The position numbers were made by a program, and so were the translations under genes. From an uncultured Clostridium sp. (GTDB lineage: Bacteria > Bacillota > Clostridia > TANB77 > CAG-508): a stretch of 64,000 bases of DNA. This document shows positions 17,905-28,073 of this stretch, in pieces. The first letter of the stretch is position 1. Every line of letters begins with the position of its first letter. Under the pieces are notes generated by a model. It did no database searches, was not told the origin of the DNA, and saw only the letters and a list, made by a program, of their open reading frames with translations. The DNA is taken from the NCBI GenBank assembly GCA_900554565.1, contig USHX01000002.1:26097-90096 (forward strand), given 5' to 3'.

Positions 17905-18345
17905 ATGAACAATTTTTTAGGATTTATACAAAATAAATATATATATGTACCATTTTTCTTATGGTTTGGAATACAATTATTCAAGTTACTATATGACTTA
18001 GTAACAACGAAAAAATTCAATTTTAAAAGAATAATGGGAGCAGGCGGAATGCCAAGTTCACACTCAGCAGTTGTTGCAGGGCTTGCAACATTAATTGGGA
18101 AATATCAAGGAGTAGACACACCAATATTTGCAGTATCACTAATTGTGGCATTTGTAGTAATGTATGATGCATGTGGAGTAAGAAGAGCGGCAGGAAAACA
18201 AGCAGAGTTATTAAACAAACTAATAGAAACTCCAGGACTTACAAGTGTGCAAGTATCAGAAAGATTAGTAGAAGTATTAGGACACACACCAATACAAGTA
18301 TTTGTAGGTGCTTTAATAGGAGTAATAGCAGGACTAGTATTTTAA
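17905..18345 (+). CDS. Divergent PAP2 family membrane protein (YuiD/DUF212)
   Basis: The 146-residue membrane protein belongs to the divergent PAP2 (acid phosphatase/vanadium haloperoxidase-related) family. The phosphatase-like signature GGMPSSHSA lies at about residues 47-55 and MYDACGVRRAAGKQA at about 88-102. There are three to four membrane segments. Function is not established; phosphate-ester removal from a lipid is the usual guess from the fold. It is in the operon with xseB upstream and fhs downstream (24-bp gap). Confidence 0.88.
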   Translation: MNNFLGFIQNKYIYVPFFLWFGIQLFKLLYDLVTTKKFNFKRIMGAGGMPSSHSAVVAGLATLIGKYQGVDTPIFAVSLIVAFVVMYDACGVRRAAGKQAELLNKLIETPGLTSVQVSERLVEVLGHTPIQVFVGALIGVIAGLVF

Positions 18346-18369
18346 TAAAAATAGAAGGAGATGGCTCAT

Positions 18370-20037
18370 ATGACAGATATAGAAATAGCAAAAAACACTA
18401 AACTAGAAAAAATTGAAAACATAGCAAAAAAATTAGAAATAGAAGAACAATATTTAGAAAACTATGGGAAGTATAAAGCAAAAATTTCTAATAAAATAGA
18501 AGAAAAATTGGAAAATAAAGAAGATGGAAAGCTAGTTTTAGTAACAGCAATGAGCCCAACACCATTAGGAGAAGGAAAAACAACTGTATCAATAGCAATA
18601 GCAGATGGATTAAATAAAATTGGAAAAAAGGCAATGTTGGCATTAAGGGAACCATCATTAGGCCCAGTATTTGGAATAAAAGGTGGAGCAACAGGTGGTG
18701 GACATGCTCAAGTAGCACCAATGGAAGATATAAATCTTCATTTTACTGGCGACATACATGCAATAACATCAGCAAATAACTTATTATCTAGTTTAATAGA
18801 TAATCATATTTACTTTGGAAATGAACTAGGATTTAAAAAAGTTACATGGAAAAGATGTGTAGACCTAAATGATAGACAATTAAGACAAATAGAAACAGGT
18901 TTATCTGGTGAAAAGAAGATAGTACCAAGACCAGACAAATTTGATATAACAGTTGCATCAGAAATAATGGCAATACTATGTTTATCAACAGATTTACAAG
19001 ATTTGAAAAGAAATTTATCAAATATAATAGTTGGATATAACAATGAAAATATGCCAATATATGCAAGAGATTTAAAAGCAGAAGGTGCAATGACAGTATT
19101 GTTAAAAGATGCAATAAAACCCAATTTAGTACAAACATTGGAAGGAACTCCAGCATTAATCCATGGTGGACCATTTGCAAATATAGCACATGGTTGCAAC
19201 AGTGTAATAGCAACTAAAATGGCTATGAAATTATCAGACTATATAATAACAGAAGCAGGATTTGGAGCAGACTTGGGGGCAGAAAAATTCTTAAACATAA
19301 AAGCAAGAAAAAATAATTTGGAACCAAGTGTGGTAATACTTGTAGCAACTATAAAAGCAATAAAATATCATGGTGGAGTAGAAAAAGAAAAAATTCAAGA
19401 AGAAAATTTAGAAGCAATAGAAAAAGGCTTAGCTAATGTATATAGACATACAGACAACTTAAAAAATAAATTTGGACAAAAAGTAATAGTAGCATTAAAT
19501 AAATATAGCCAAGATATAGAAAAAGAAATACAGTTTATAGAAGAAAAATTACAAGAACGAAACATAGAAATGAGTTTAGTTGAAGGTTGGGAAAAAGGCA
19601 GTGAAGGCGCAAAAGATATTGCAAACAAAATAGTTCAAGTTGCAGAAGAAAAACCAAAAGCTAAATTACAATTAACATATGAAGATGAAGATTCTATAAA
19701 AGAAAAAATAGAAAAAATTGCAACAAAGATATATGGAGCAAAAGAAGTGGAATATACAGACATAGCCAATAGTAATATAGAACAAATACAAAAACTAGGA
19801 TATGGAAATTTACCAATATGTATAGCAAAAACTCAATATTCATTCTCAGATGATGCAAAAAATTTAGAATGTAATGGAGAGTATAATATACATGTTCAAG
19901 ATGTTGATTTAAAAGCAGGTGCAGGCTTTATAGTTGTATTGGCTGGTAAAATAATGACAATGCCAGGCCTACCTAAAAGACCAGCAGCAGAACAAATAGA
20001 TATAGATGAAAATGGAGAAATAAAAGGATTATTTTAA
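18370..20037 (+). CDS. fhs: Formate-tetrahydrofolate ligase
   Basis: Fhs makes 10-formyl-THF from formate, THF and ATP, feeding the one-carbon pool and, in acetogens, the methyl branch. The P-loop SPTPLGEGKTT is at about residues 57-67, followed by LREPSLGPVFGIKGGATGGG and DINLHFTGD. The length (555 residues) is normal. I start it at ATG 18370, 9 nt after AAGGAG; another ATG at 18361 directly abuts that site. The product also serves Fmt. No other Wood-Ljungdahl genes are visible here. Confidence 0.95.
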   Translation: MTDIEIAKNTKLEKIENIAKKLEIEEQYLENYGKYKAKISNKIEEKLENKEDGKLVLVTAMSPTPLGEGKTTVSIAIADGLNKIGKKAMLALREPSLGPVFGIKGGATGGGHAQVAPMEDINLHFTGDIHAITSANNLLSSLIDNHIYFGNELGFKKVTWKRCVDLNDRQLRQIETGLSGEKKIVPRPDKFDITVASEIMAILCLSTDLQDLKRNLSNIIVGYNNENMPIYARDLKAEGAMTVLLKDAIKPNLVQTLEGTPALIHGGPFANIAHGCNSVIATKMAMKLSDYIITEAGFGADLGAEKFLNIKARKNNLEPSVVILVATIKAIKYHGGVEKEKIQEENLEAIEKGLANVYRHTDNLKNKFGQKVIVALNKYSQDIEKEIQFIEEKLQERNIEMSLVEGWEKGSEGAKDIANKIVQVAEEKPKAKLQLTYEDEDSIKEKIEKIATKIYGAKEVEYTDIANSNIEQIQKLGYGNLPICIAKTQYSFSDDAKNLECNGEYNIHVQDVDLKAGAGFIVVLAGKIMTMPGLPKRPAAEQIDIDENGEIKGLF

Positions 20038-20059
20038 CGAAGAAAAGGAAGGGCTAAAA

Positions 20060-21262
20060 GTGAAACAATTTTTTATTTTTGCAATAGTTGGTGCAGCAAC
20101 AGGCATATTAGATTTAATAGATTCAGCATTTGCTAATAACATAAGCCTAGATAGTATATGTGTAATGGCATCATTTGCAATATTATTATGGTTAATTAAT
20201 GCTTTATGTCAAATTGGAGAATACGCCTACAATGTAAAACAAAAATATGAAAGCGAATGTTTTTTATTACAAGTAATATCAATTGTAATAGTAAGTCTTA
20301 TCCTAATATGTTTTAGAAATCAAATACCATATTTGTATAAACTAACAGAAACACAATATAAATTGTTTAGTTTATGCCTTTTATATAAAGGAATATTTTT
20401 ATTTGTTGGTAAATTAGAACATTTCTTTAGAAACTATGTACAAATGAAATGTATGAATAAGCATTTAATAACGGCAAATATTATATTTTATGTTACAATG
20501 ATTGGATTAGATGCATTAGTAATATTTATGCATGGTGAATGTTACCATCTAGTTATAACAACAGGAATAGCAGACTTAATTACATGCCTATATTATATAT
20601 TATTTTGTCATGTTTTTAGAGAATTTAAAATGCCAAAGATTAAGAACATATTAGAATGTATAAGAGTTTCTAAAGATATATTAATAGATAGAATACTAAG
20701 CAAAGTTTCAACTGTTATATGTAACATATGTGCTAGTCATTTAGGAACGCAAATGTATGCTATACATGGAGTATGTTATGCTGTGGCATCAGGAGTAGAA
20801 GAAATAACGGCAGCATTATACTTAAATCAAATAGTAAAATTAAAAGACATTAAAAATATAGTAAAAAAACATGAAAGATGCCAAGAAATAGCTAAAAGTA
20901 CATATTTTCCAGCGGTTATTATGTGTTACGTAATAACAATAGGTATGGTTTTTCCGATGAAAGGTGAACTTAATACTGTGGAAGTTTTATACTTTTCACT
21001 TTTATATGGTACACAATGTATGATGATTCAACTATATGAAAACTATAGGGCATTTTTGACAAGTTGTGAACGTACTGAATCTTTAAGGTTAGGCGGATTG
21101 TTTGGATTTATTGTTAGAGTACCAATTTCTTTAATTAGCATTTTTACACCAATTGGAATATATGGATTTGCTTTTGGTCCAGGAATAGACTTTTTATGTC
21201 GAGGAATCTTTTATAAATATAAAGCAAATAAATTATTAGAAAATTATGAAAATAGTAAATAA
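20060..21262 (+). CDS. MATE-like polytopic membrane transporter
   Basis: The 400-residue protein is hydrophobic throughout with about ten to twelve predicted helices (for example LLWLINALCQIGEYAYNV, LLQVISIVIVSLILICF, and IIFYVTMIGLDALVIFM). The general pattern, including an N-terminal helix followed by DSAFANN and the pseudo-repeat after residue 200, resembles MATE/multi-antimicrobial extrusion proteins, but I see no diagnostic motif, so substrate is unknown. The start is GTG at 20060 with AGGAAGGG upstream. It is followed by a strong terminator and sits 22 bp after fhs. Confidence 0.6.
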   Translation: MKQFFIFAIVGAATGILDLIDSAFANNISLDSICVMASFAILLWLINALCQIGEYAYNVKQKYESECFLLQVISIVIVSLILICFRNQIPYLYKLTETQYKLFSLCLLYKGIFLFVGKLEHFFRNYVQMKCMNKHLITANIIFYVTMIGLDALVIFMHGECYHLVITTGIADLITCLYYILFCHVFREFKMPKIKNILECIRVSKDILIDRILSKVSTVICNICASHLGTQMYAIHGVCYAVASGVEEITAALYLNQIVKLKDIKNIVKKHERCQEIAKSTYFPAVIMCYVITIGMVFPMKGELNTVEVLYFSLLYGTQCMMIQLYENYRAFLTSCERTESLRLGGLFGFIVRVPISLISIFTPIGIYGFAFGPGIDFLCRGIFYKYKANKLLENYENSK

Positions 21263-21263
21263 T

Positions 21264-21297
21264 AAAAATCTGCCCACTAATAGTGGCAGATTTTTTG
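21264..21297 (+). terminator. Intrinsic terminator
   Basis: AAAAATCTGCC-CACTA pairs with TAGTG-GCAGATTTTTT, with the T-run at 21290-21296. It ends the fhs/transporter transcript. Confidence 0.85.
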
Positions 21298-21342
21298 ACA
21301 TGAAAATAATTTTAGCAATTTTATGTAATTTTTACCAAACTC

Positions 21343-21371
21343 TTGTTTTTATAAAATAAATATAGTATAAT
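21343..21371 (+). promoter_or_regulatory. Sigma-A promoter of uvrA
   Basis: TTGTTT (21343-21348), 17-bp spacer, TATAAT (21366-21371). It follows the upstream terminator and precedes uvrA by about 45 bp. No SOS-box-like palindrome is evident. Confidence 0.65.
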
Positions 21372-21414
21372 AGCAATGTGTAAAAGCACAAAAACAAAAT
21401 CTTGGGGGTAAAAA

Positions 21415-24247
21415 ATGAACGAAAAAATAACAATCAAAGGAGCAAAAGAACACAACTTAAAAAACATAAACTTAGAAATACCAAGAGACAAATTAGTAGT
21501 AATAACAGGATTATCAGGTTCTGGGAAATCAAGTCTAGCATTTGATACACTATATGCAGAAGGACAAAGAAGATATGTAGAAAGCCTATCATCATATGCA
21601 AGACAATTCTTAGGACTAATGGAAAAACCAGATGTAGAAAGAATAGATGGATTATCACCAGCAATATCAATAGACCAAAAAACAACATCAAAAAATCCAC
21701 GTTCAACAGTAGGAACAGTAACAGAAATATATGATTATATCCGTTTATTATATGCAAGAATAGGAACACCATATTGCCCAAACTGTCATAAGAAAATAGA
21801 AAAACAAAGCATAGATCAAATAATTGACAACATAATGAACCTAGAAGAAGGAACAAAAATACAAGTACTGGCACCAGTAGTAAGAGGGCGCAAGGGAGAA
21901 TATACAAAACAACTAGAAGGATATCAAAAAGAAGGATTTGTAAGAGTAAGAATAGATGGTGAAAACTATGAACTTTCTGATGACATAGAATTAGACAGAA
22001 AAAAGAAACATGATATAGAATTAGTAGTTGACAGATTAGTGATTAAAGAAGATATAGTAAGCCGTTTAACAGAATCAGTGGAAACAGCACTAAAACATGC
22101 AGACAATCTAGTATTAATAGATGTAGTTGGTAAAAAGCCAATTTTATATAGCTGCAATTATGCATGTCCTGACTGTGGATTTAGTTTTCCTGAATTAACA
22201 CCAAGAATGTTTTCATTCAACAATCCATTTGGTGCATGTCCAGAATGTACAGGGATTGGATACCTAATGAAAATGGATGAAGATTTAATAGTGCCAGACA
22301 AAAATAAAACACTATATGATGGAATAAAAGCATTTGGATCAAGCACAATGAAAAAGGGAGACACAATGGCTAGAATGTATTTCGAAAGTATAGGAAAACA
22401 TTATGGTGTTGAAATAAAAAACAAAAAAATAAAAGACCTTCCACGTTGGTTTATGGAAAAAATCTTATATGGTACAGGTGATGAAGAAATCGATTTTGAA
22501 TATACTTCATATGCAGGAACAAGAAGATTTACAGCACCATTTGAAGGAGTTTTACCAACATTAGACAGAAGACATAATGAAACAAAATCACAAGGAATGA
22601 GAGATTTTTATGAAATGTACATGACAAATTCTCATTGTACAGTATGTAATGGAGCAAGATTAAAACCAGAAATATTGGCAATAAAACTAGGCGACAAGAA
22701 CATAAATGAACTTACACAAATGTCAATAAAACAAATAAAAGATTATTTAAACGGTCTAGAACTAAATAAAACTCAAAAAATGATATCAGAATTAATACTA
22801 AAAGAAATAGACCAAAGACTACAATTTTTAATAGATGTAGGACTAGAATATTTAACATTATCAAGAAGTGCGGGAACATTATCAGGCGGTGAAGCACAAA
22901 GAATACGTTTAGCAACTCAAATAGGTTCAGGTTTAACAGGAGTGCTATACATACTAGATGAACCAAGTATAGGATTACATCAAAGAGACAATGATAAATT
23001 GCTAGAAACATTGAAAAAACTAAGAGACTTGGGAAATACACTTTTAGTAGTAGAACATGATGAAGATACAATGTATGCAGCAGACCAAATTATAGATATT
23101 GGACCAGGAGCGGGAACACATGGCGGAAGAGTAATGGCTCAAGGAACTGCAGAAGAAGTAAAAAAAGTAGAAGATTCTGTTACAGGTCAATACTTGAGTG
23201 GAAGAAAGAAAATACCAGTACCTAAAAAGAGAAGAAAAGCGTTAAAAACAAAAGTAATAGAAGTACAAGGAGCAACAGAAAACAATCTAAAAAATATAAG
23301 TGTAAAATTTCCATTAGGAGTATTTAACTGTGTTACAGGAGTATCTGGCTCACGGAAAATCAACATTAGTAAATGAAGTTTTATATAAAACAATAGCAAA
23401 AGAATTAAATGGTTCAAATGAAAAGCCAGGAAAATGCAAAGCTGTAAAAGGACTACAAAACATAGATAAAATAATAAATATAGACCAATCACCAATAGGT
23501 AGAACACCACGTTCAAACCCAGCAACATATACAGGAGTATTTGATTTAATAAGAGATATATTTGCAGCAACAGAAGAAGCAAAAATGCGTGGATACCAAA
23601 AAGGTAGATTTAGTTTCAATGTAGCAGGTGGGAGATGTGAAAGCTGTAATGGAGATGGAGTGCACAAAATAGAAATGCATTTCTTACCAGATATTTATGT
23701 ACCTTGTGAAGTATGTAAAGGAAAAAGATATAATAGAGAAACTTTAGAAGTACGATATAAAGGAAAAACAATTGCAGATGTGCTTGATATGACAGTTGAA
23801 GAAGCATTACATTTTTTTGATAAAATACCAAAAATAAAACAAAAAATGCAAACACTATATGATGTTGGTTTAAGTTATATAAAACTAGGACAACCATCAA
23901 CAACACTATCAGGTGGAGAAGCACAAAGAGTAAAACTTGCAACAGAACTTTCAAAAAGAGCAACAGGAAAAACATTATATATTTTAGATGAACCAACAAC
24001 AGGACTTCATATAGCTGATGTTCATAAATTAGTAGATATACTACAAAGATTAGTAGATACAGGAAATACTATAATAGTAATAGAACATAATTTGGATTTA
24101 ATAAAAACATGTGACCATATAATAGATTTAGGACCAGAAGGTGGAGATAATGGAGGAGAAGTAATAGCTGTTGGAACGCCAGAACAAATTTGCAAAAATG
24201 AAAGAAGTTACACAGGAAAATTCTTAAAGAAATATCTAGAAAATTAA
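21415..24247 (+). CDS. uvrA: Excinuclease ABC subunit A, with a +1 CGGA shift site
   Basis: UvrA is the damage-recognition ATPase of nucleotide excision repair. ATPase I has Walker [10 protein letters not shown] at about residues 32-40 and the signature [12 protein letters not shown]; zinc-binding cysteines are seen at CPNCHKK, CPDCG and CPECTG. The zero frame stops at 23374-23376, seven codons after CGG at 23353-23355. Skipping the C restores GVSGSGKSTL, the second Walker A, and the frame continues to 24247 with CESCNGDG zinc knuckle and a second [12 protein letters not shown]. The joined length is about 943 residues, as in other UvrA proteins. GGGGG precedes the ATG at 21415. Confidence 0.92.
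23353..23356 (+). other. CGGA +1 frameshift site in uvrA (second Walker A)
   Basis: Zero frame reads GGC TCA CGG AAA ATC; the +1 frame reads TCA, skip C, GGA AAA TCA ACA, giving SGSGKST. The context CTCACGGAAAA is nearly identical to priA site 1. Confidence 0.8.
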
Positions 24248-24265
24248 ATTTAAAATATAAAAAGA

Positions 24266-24300
24266 AAAAAGACTAACTAAAATTATAGTTGGTCTTTTAC
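24266..24300. terminator. Bidirectional intrinsic terminator
   Basis: AAAAGACTAACT (24267-24278) pairs with AGTTGGTCTTTT (24287-24298). It separates uvrA from the convergent minus-strand gene, whose stop codon lies inside the hairpin. Confidence 0.75.
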
Positions 24301-24981
24301 TTCTTCACAGAATAGTTTTTCAAGTTTTCTTAAAAATCTAAAATAAATCTCTAATAAGTAAGAATATCTTTCATTTTTTGGAATGTCATGAAATTCTGTT
24401 AATATTGCTACATAAAGATTTACTTTATTTCTATTAGGATGTTCGATACATTTGGAAATTGACTTTATAAATATATCATAGTCAAATTCTCCACCAAAAG
24501 TAACAAAAATACTTATGACTAATTCATAAAGAGAAGCAAAACCTTTTGGGTTTTGTAAATGAGATTTAGCTTTTAACACTAAAAGCTCATTAAATGCGGC
24601 ATTTCTCTTTAATGCTGATTCACGATCATAAGAGGTATTTGTATTTTGTCCATCAAAAAGATTAGTTCCAAAAATAAAATTTATTAATGGAGAAAAATAT
24701 CCGAAACAACCAGAACAAGATGTGGAGAAATCAAATGCTCCATCTGCTAAATATTTATGAAGACGCTTTGAGCTAAAAAGGTCTTCATTACTTAAATAAA
24801 TAAAGATTTTTTCAAATAAGAAATAAAAATCTTCATAATTGTAATCTCCTTTTGTTAGCTTATCAAAAGCATCATCTACAAAAATGTTAAGCCGTTCTTG
24901 TTCTTCTAAAGATATACCAAGTTCTTTAAAATATTCAACTTGATTTCCTGTGAATAGTTTTTTTGCTTTTCCGGGTGTCAT
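24283..24981 (-). CDS. Hypothetical protein, helical, unknown function
   Basis: I do not recognise this 232-residue protein. It has no signal peptide or membrane helix; the composition (many Phe, Leu, Lys, Glu) suggests a soluble helical protein. A short cysteine segment SCSGCFG is at about residues 88-94. AAGGAG lies before the ATG at 24981. It carries one in-frame CGG read as Arg (GAA CGG CTT, context QERLN); here CGG is followed by C, and the preceding codon is Glu. Monocistronic by its surroundings. Confidence 0.6.
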   Translation of the reverse strand: MTPGKAKKLFTGNQVEYFKELGISLEEQERLNIFVDDAFDKLTKGDYNYEDFYFLFEKIFIYLSNEDLFSSKRLHKYLADGAFDFSTSCSGCFGYFSPLINFIFGTNLFDGQNTNTSYDRESALKRNAAFNELLVLKAKSHLQNPKGFASLYELVISIFVTFGGEFDYDIFIKSISKCIEHPNRNKVNLYVAILTEFHDIPKNERYSYLLEIYFRFLRKLEKLFCEEVKDQL

Positions 24982-25202
24982 AGAACCATCTCCTTTGCAT
25001 AAACAATCGGAAAACCATTATATTCCTAATGGCTATCACTAAAAAAACTAGAAATATATTAACATGAAATAGCAGTAAAGTCAATAAAATATGCATAAAC
25101 AAGCCCAAATTTAGAAATAATGTAAGTATTAGAATGTAGCAAAGTGAATTTTCGCAATTGATACTATATAGAAATAAAGATTAAAAGAAAGGGTGTTAAA
25201 AA

Positions 25203-26138
25203 ATGTATGATTTTAGAACAGATTTGGCAAATGAAAGAAGGGACTTATATGAAAAAGCAAATAATTTAGAGAATGGGATAGATGGAATAGAAAGCCAAAA
25301 AGAAGAGATTAATTCAAAAATAAAAATAGAGAGGGTAAAAATATTAGATGAAAATGGTGAAAATGCAATAGGAAAGCCAATAGGGACATATGTAACAATA
25401 GATGTTAAGGATTTAAAAATAGCCACTGAAGAAGAAATGGAAAAAGCAGGGGAAGTTTTAACAAAAGAACTAAAAAATATAGTGGATAAACATATTGGAA
25501 GTCAAGATGAAGTGTTAGTTGTGGGATTAGGAAACATATATGTTACGCCAGATAGTCTTGGGCCAAAAGTCATAAATGAAATAGAAGTTACAAGACATAT
25601 AATAAATTATATGCCTCAATATGTAAAAGAAGGAACAAGAAAAATAAGTGCAATTTCTCCAGGAGTGCTTGGAACAACAGGAATTGAAACAGTGGAAATA
25701 TTAAAAGGAATAGTAGATAATATTCATCCAAAACTTATAATTGTAATAGATGCACTAGCATCTAGGAGTATTGAAAGAATAAGTAGTTCTGTGCAAATTT
25801 CGGATACAGGAATAGTACCAGGAGCTGGAGTTGGAAATAGAAGAAGCGAAATAAGTATAAAATCATTAGGAGTTCCGGTAATTGCAATAGGAATACCAAC
25901 ATGTGTAGAAACTGCAGTGTTAGTTAATGACAGTTTAAATTTATTTATAGAAAAACTGCAAAATGAAGCAAAATCAAATGATTATTTAAATAGTATAAAA
26001 AACGAAAATAATTATGAAGAAATAAAACAAATTTTAATGCCACGAGATTATAACTTAATTGTGACCCCAAAAGAAATAGATGGCTTAATAGAAAATATGA
26101 AAGACATTGTAGCAATGGGAATAAATAATAGTTTGTAA
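25203..26138 (+). CDS. gpr: Spore germination protease GPR
   Basis: GPR is the endopeptidase that degrades small acid-soluble spore proteins (SASPs) in germination. The N-terminus MYDFRTDLANERRDL matches the family, including the region around the autoprocessing site, and the core motifs VVGLGNIYVTPDSLGP, SPGVLGTTGIET and VIDALASRS, plus GAGVGNRR, are all present. The 311-residue length is a little shorter than many (about 325). AAAGGG lies upstream. The 220-bp gap before it holds no gene I can support. Its presence shows that the organism makes endospores. Confidence 0.95.
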   Translation: MYDFRTDLANERRDLYEKANNLENGIDGIESQKEEINSKIKIERVKILDENGENAIGKPIGTYVTIDVKDLKIATEEEMEKAGEVLTKELKNIVDKHIGSQDEVLVVGLGNIYVTPDSLGPKVINEIEVTRHIINYMPQYVKEGTRKISAISPGVLGTTGIETVEILKGIVDNIHPKLIIVIDALASRSIERISSSVQISDTGIVPGAGVGNRRSEISIKSLGVPVIAIGIPTCVETAVLVNDSLNLFIEKLQNEAKSNDYLNSIKNENNYEEIKQILMPRDYNLIVTPKEIDGLIENMKDIVAMGINNSL

Positions 26139-26162
26139 ATTGTAGAAATTTATTAAAAAATA

Positions 26163-26191
26163 TTGCAAAAAGAGAATAGTTAATATATAAT
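26163..26191 (+). promoter_or_regulatory. Sigma-A promoter of the 26228 gene
   Basis: TTGCAA (26163-26168), 17-bp spacer, TATAAT (26186-26191), 25 bp after the gpr stop. Confidence 0.7.
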
Positions 26192-26227
26192 CGAATTGTA
26201 GAAATAAATCCAAAAGGAGAGATAGAT

Positions 26228-27007
26228 ATGGACGAAAAAAAGAAAGAAGAAAAAGTATTAAATAGCGAAAAAGAAGTAAAAAAAGAAGAAGTAAAAGAAA
26301 CTCCAAAAACAGAAACTAAAAAAGAAGAAAAAAAGGTAGAAGCTAAAAAAACAGAACCAAAAACAGAAGTAAAAGCTGAGAAAAAGCCAGAATTCAAGAA
26401 AGTTGAAGCAAAGAAAGTAGAAACAAAAAAGAAAGAAAAATCAAAAAATAAAGGTAAAAAAACATGGTTATCTAAAGCTTTAGTTGTAATAGTAGTTTTA
26501 GCAATAGCAGCATTATTAACAGTAATGATAGTAACATCAAGTGATCCTAAAAAATCTACAGATGGTTTATTAAATAACTTAAAAGCAGGAGATTTTGAAA
26601 CAGCACAAGAATTTTTAAGTGGAACATCATTAGTAAATGATAATAATTTTGATGAAGAAACAGAGAAATTATTATTTGATAAACTAGAATGGAAAATAAC
26701 AAAAATAACACAAGAAGATGACAGTGCAACAATAGAACTAGAAGTAACAAACAAAAACTTCCAAACTATAATATCATCTTATATGCAAAAAGCTCTAAAA
26801 GCAGCATTTGGTGGTGAAAATGTAGAACAATCTGAAATAGAAAACTATTTTAAAGATGAATTAAAAAATGAACAAGTACAAAAAACAACAAATAAAGTTA
26901 CAATAAAAGCAGTAAAAGAAGATAAAAAATGGAAAATAGTAGCAGATGATGATTTAGTAGATGCACTATTACCAGGATTAAGAGATGCAGTAAATTCAAT
27001 AGGATAA
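26228..27007 (+). CDS. Lys/Glu-rich single-pass membrane protein with NTF2-like extracytoplasmic domain
   Basis: The first 75 residues are a low-complexity run of Lys, Glu, Val, Thr and Pro (probably disordered, cytosolic). A transmembrane helix follows at about residues 80-102 (LSKALVVIVVLAIAALLTVM). The remainder (about 105-259) has the pattern of DUF4878/NTF2-like domains: LLNNLKAGDFETAQEFLSG, alternating strands, then KEDKKWKIVADDDLVDALLPG. These domains are usually outside the membrane. Function is unknown. It has its own promoter and terminator; AAAAGGAG precedes the ATG. Confidence 0.65.
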   Translation: MDEKKKEEKVLNSEKEVKKEEVKETPKTETKKEEKKVEAKKTEPKTEVKAEKKPEFKKVEAKKVETKKKEKSKNKGKKTWLSKALVVIVVLAIAALLTVMIVTSSDPKKSTDGLLNNLKAGDFETAQEFLSGTSLVNDNNFDEETEKLLFDKLEWKITKITQEDDSATIELEVTNKNFQTIISSYMQKALKAAFGGENVEQSEIENYFKDELKNEQVQKTTNKVTIKAVKEDKKWKIVADDDLVDALLPGLRDAVNSIG

Positions 27008-27013
27008 TAAAAT

Positions 27014-27051
27014 AAACTTCCATGTATAGAAATATATATGGAAGTTTTTAT
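27014..27051 (+). terminator. Intrinsic terminator
   Basis: AAACTTCCAT (27014-27023) pairs with ATGGAAGTTT (27038-27047), followed by TTTATATAG. Confidence 0.75.
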
Positions 27052-27056
27052 ATAGT

Positions 27057-27920
27057 CTAAAAAATATTTGGATTTTTCTTAGAGCTAGAACTATAAAGCC
27101 TACAAATATCACAATCTGTGCAAATAGTTACTTTTTCTTCAAATATAGCTTTTAATGTGGTTATAAATTCATCAATATAACAATCAATTAAATGAATATA
27201 AATTTTTTTAGGAAGAAGAGTTAACAGTGAATTTAAAGTATAATCATTAGAAGAAAAGCTAATGTCACTTAAATATTTAGTATTTAAAGCATCTTTTGAA
27301 ACAGAAATAATTTCTTTATTTTCATCTAGTAAAATAGATTCTTCATTATTATAAATAATGTGAACCAGTTCACAGCCTGATTTTTGGGAATTAATATATA
27401 ATCTTAAAAGAGAAATAAATTCTAAATATTCTTTTTCAATAATATAACTATTAACAGCTTCATTAACAACATTATCTAAAATTTCTAAGTAATTTTTAAT
27501 TCTAAAATTTATAAAACCATGAAGGACAATTGACTTATTCTTTAAAAGAAATTCGTAAAAACTATTAAATAATGAATTTAGCTTTTTATCAAATGTATCA
27601 TAAAAATCATTTCCAGTCATTTCAAAACAGAGTTCTAAAATTTGTTTTCTTTCATTAAAATCAAAGTAGAAATAATTAGCCTTTATAATACGCTCTAATA
27701 AGTAAGGTTCTAATTCATCAATAACTAATAAAGAAAGGATGGAACTTATCTTATTTATAAATAATTCATTATTATTCCCAGAGTAATGAATTATAACATT
27801 TTTATAATGTTTGAACTTTTTACAACAAAAGCAAATGTCATCTAATTCGATAGAATCTAAATTATTTAGTAGATATTTAATTAAATCAGAATTATTTGTT
27901 TTTATGCAAAGTGATTTCAT
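27057..27920 (-). CDS. ytxC: YtxC-like putative sporulation protein
   Basis: The 287-residue protein resembles Bacillus YtxC, a putative sporulation protein found across spore formers. Features that led me there are the MKSLCIKTNN start, the central IERIIKANYFYFDFNERKQIL-like region (NYFYF..NE) and the overall length. There is a cysteine-rich C-terminus (TICTDCDICRLY) and CFCCKKF near residue 32. No signal or membrane segment is visible. AAAGGAG precedes the ATG at 27920. It lies near gpr, which fits sporulation, but the gene pair is not a known operon. Confidence 0.6.
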   Translation of the reverse strand: MKSLCIKTNNSDLIKYLLNNLDSIELDDICFCCKKFKHYKNVIIHYSGNNNELFINKISSILSLLVIDELEPYLLERIIKANYFYFDFNERKQILELCFEMTGNDFYDTFDKKLNSLFNSFYEFLLKNKSIVLHGFINFRIKNYLEILDNVVNEAVNSYIIEKEYLEFISLLRLYINSQKSGCELVHIIYNNEESILLDENKEIISVSKDALNTKYLSDISFSSNDYTLNSLLTLLPKKIYIHLIDCYIDEFITTLKAIFEEKVTICTDCDICRLYSSSSKKNPNIF

Positions 27921-28025
27921 AAAAAAGCTCCTTTCTAATAAAAATAGTATCTACTAAATATGCAAAACTTATACATTATCATATGATTGTTCTGAAAAAA
28001 TGTAACTTGTATAAAATACAAAAAT

Positions 28026-28066
28026 AAAAAATGAAATTTAAAATAAGTTTTTAAATTTCATTTTTT
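28026..28066 (-). terminator. Intrinsic terminator of the GH57 operon
   Basis: AAAAATGAAATTTAA (about 28026-28040) pairs with TTAAATTTCATTTTT (28051-28065); on the minus strand it directly follows the stop of the branching-enzyme gene. Confidence 0.7.
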
Positions 28067-28073
28067 GTAAGTA

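Noticed and set aside
26228..26460. Lys/Glu-rich repeat as a tandem DNA repeat
   Set aside because: Codons vary and the period is irregular; it is low-complexity coding sequence.
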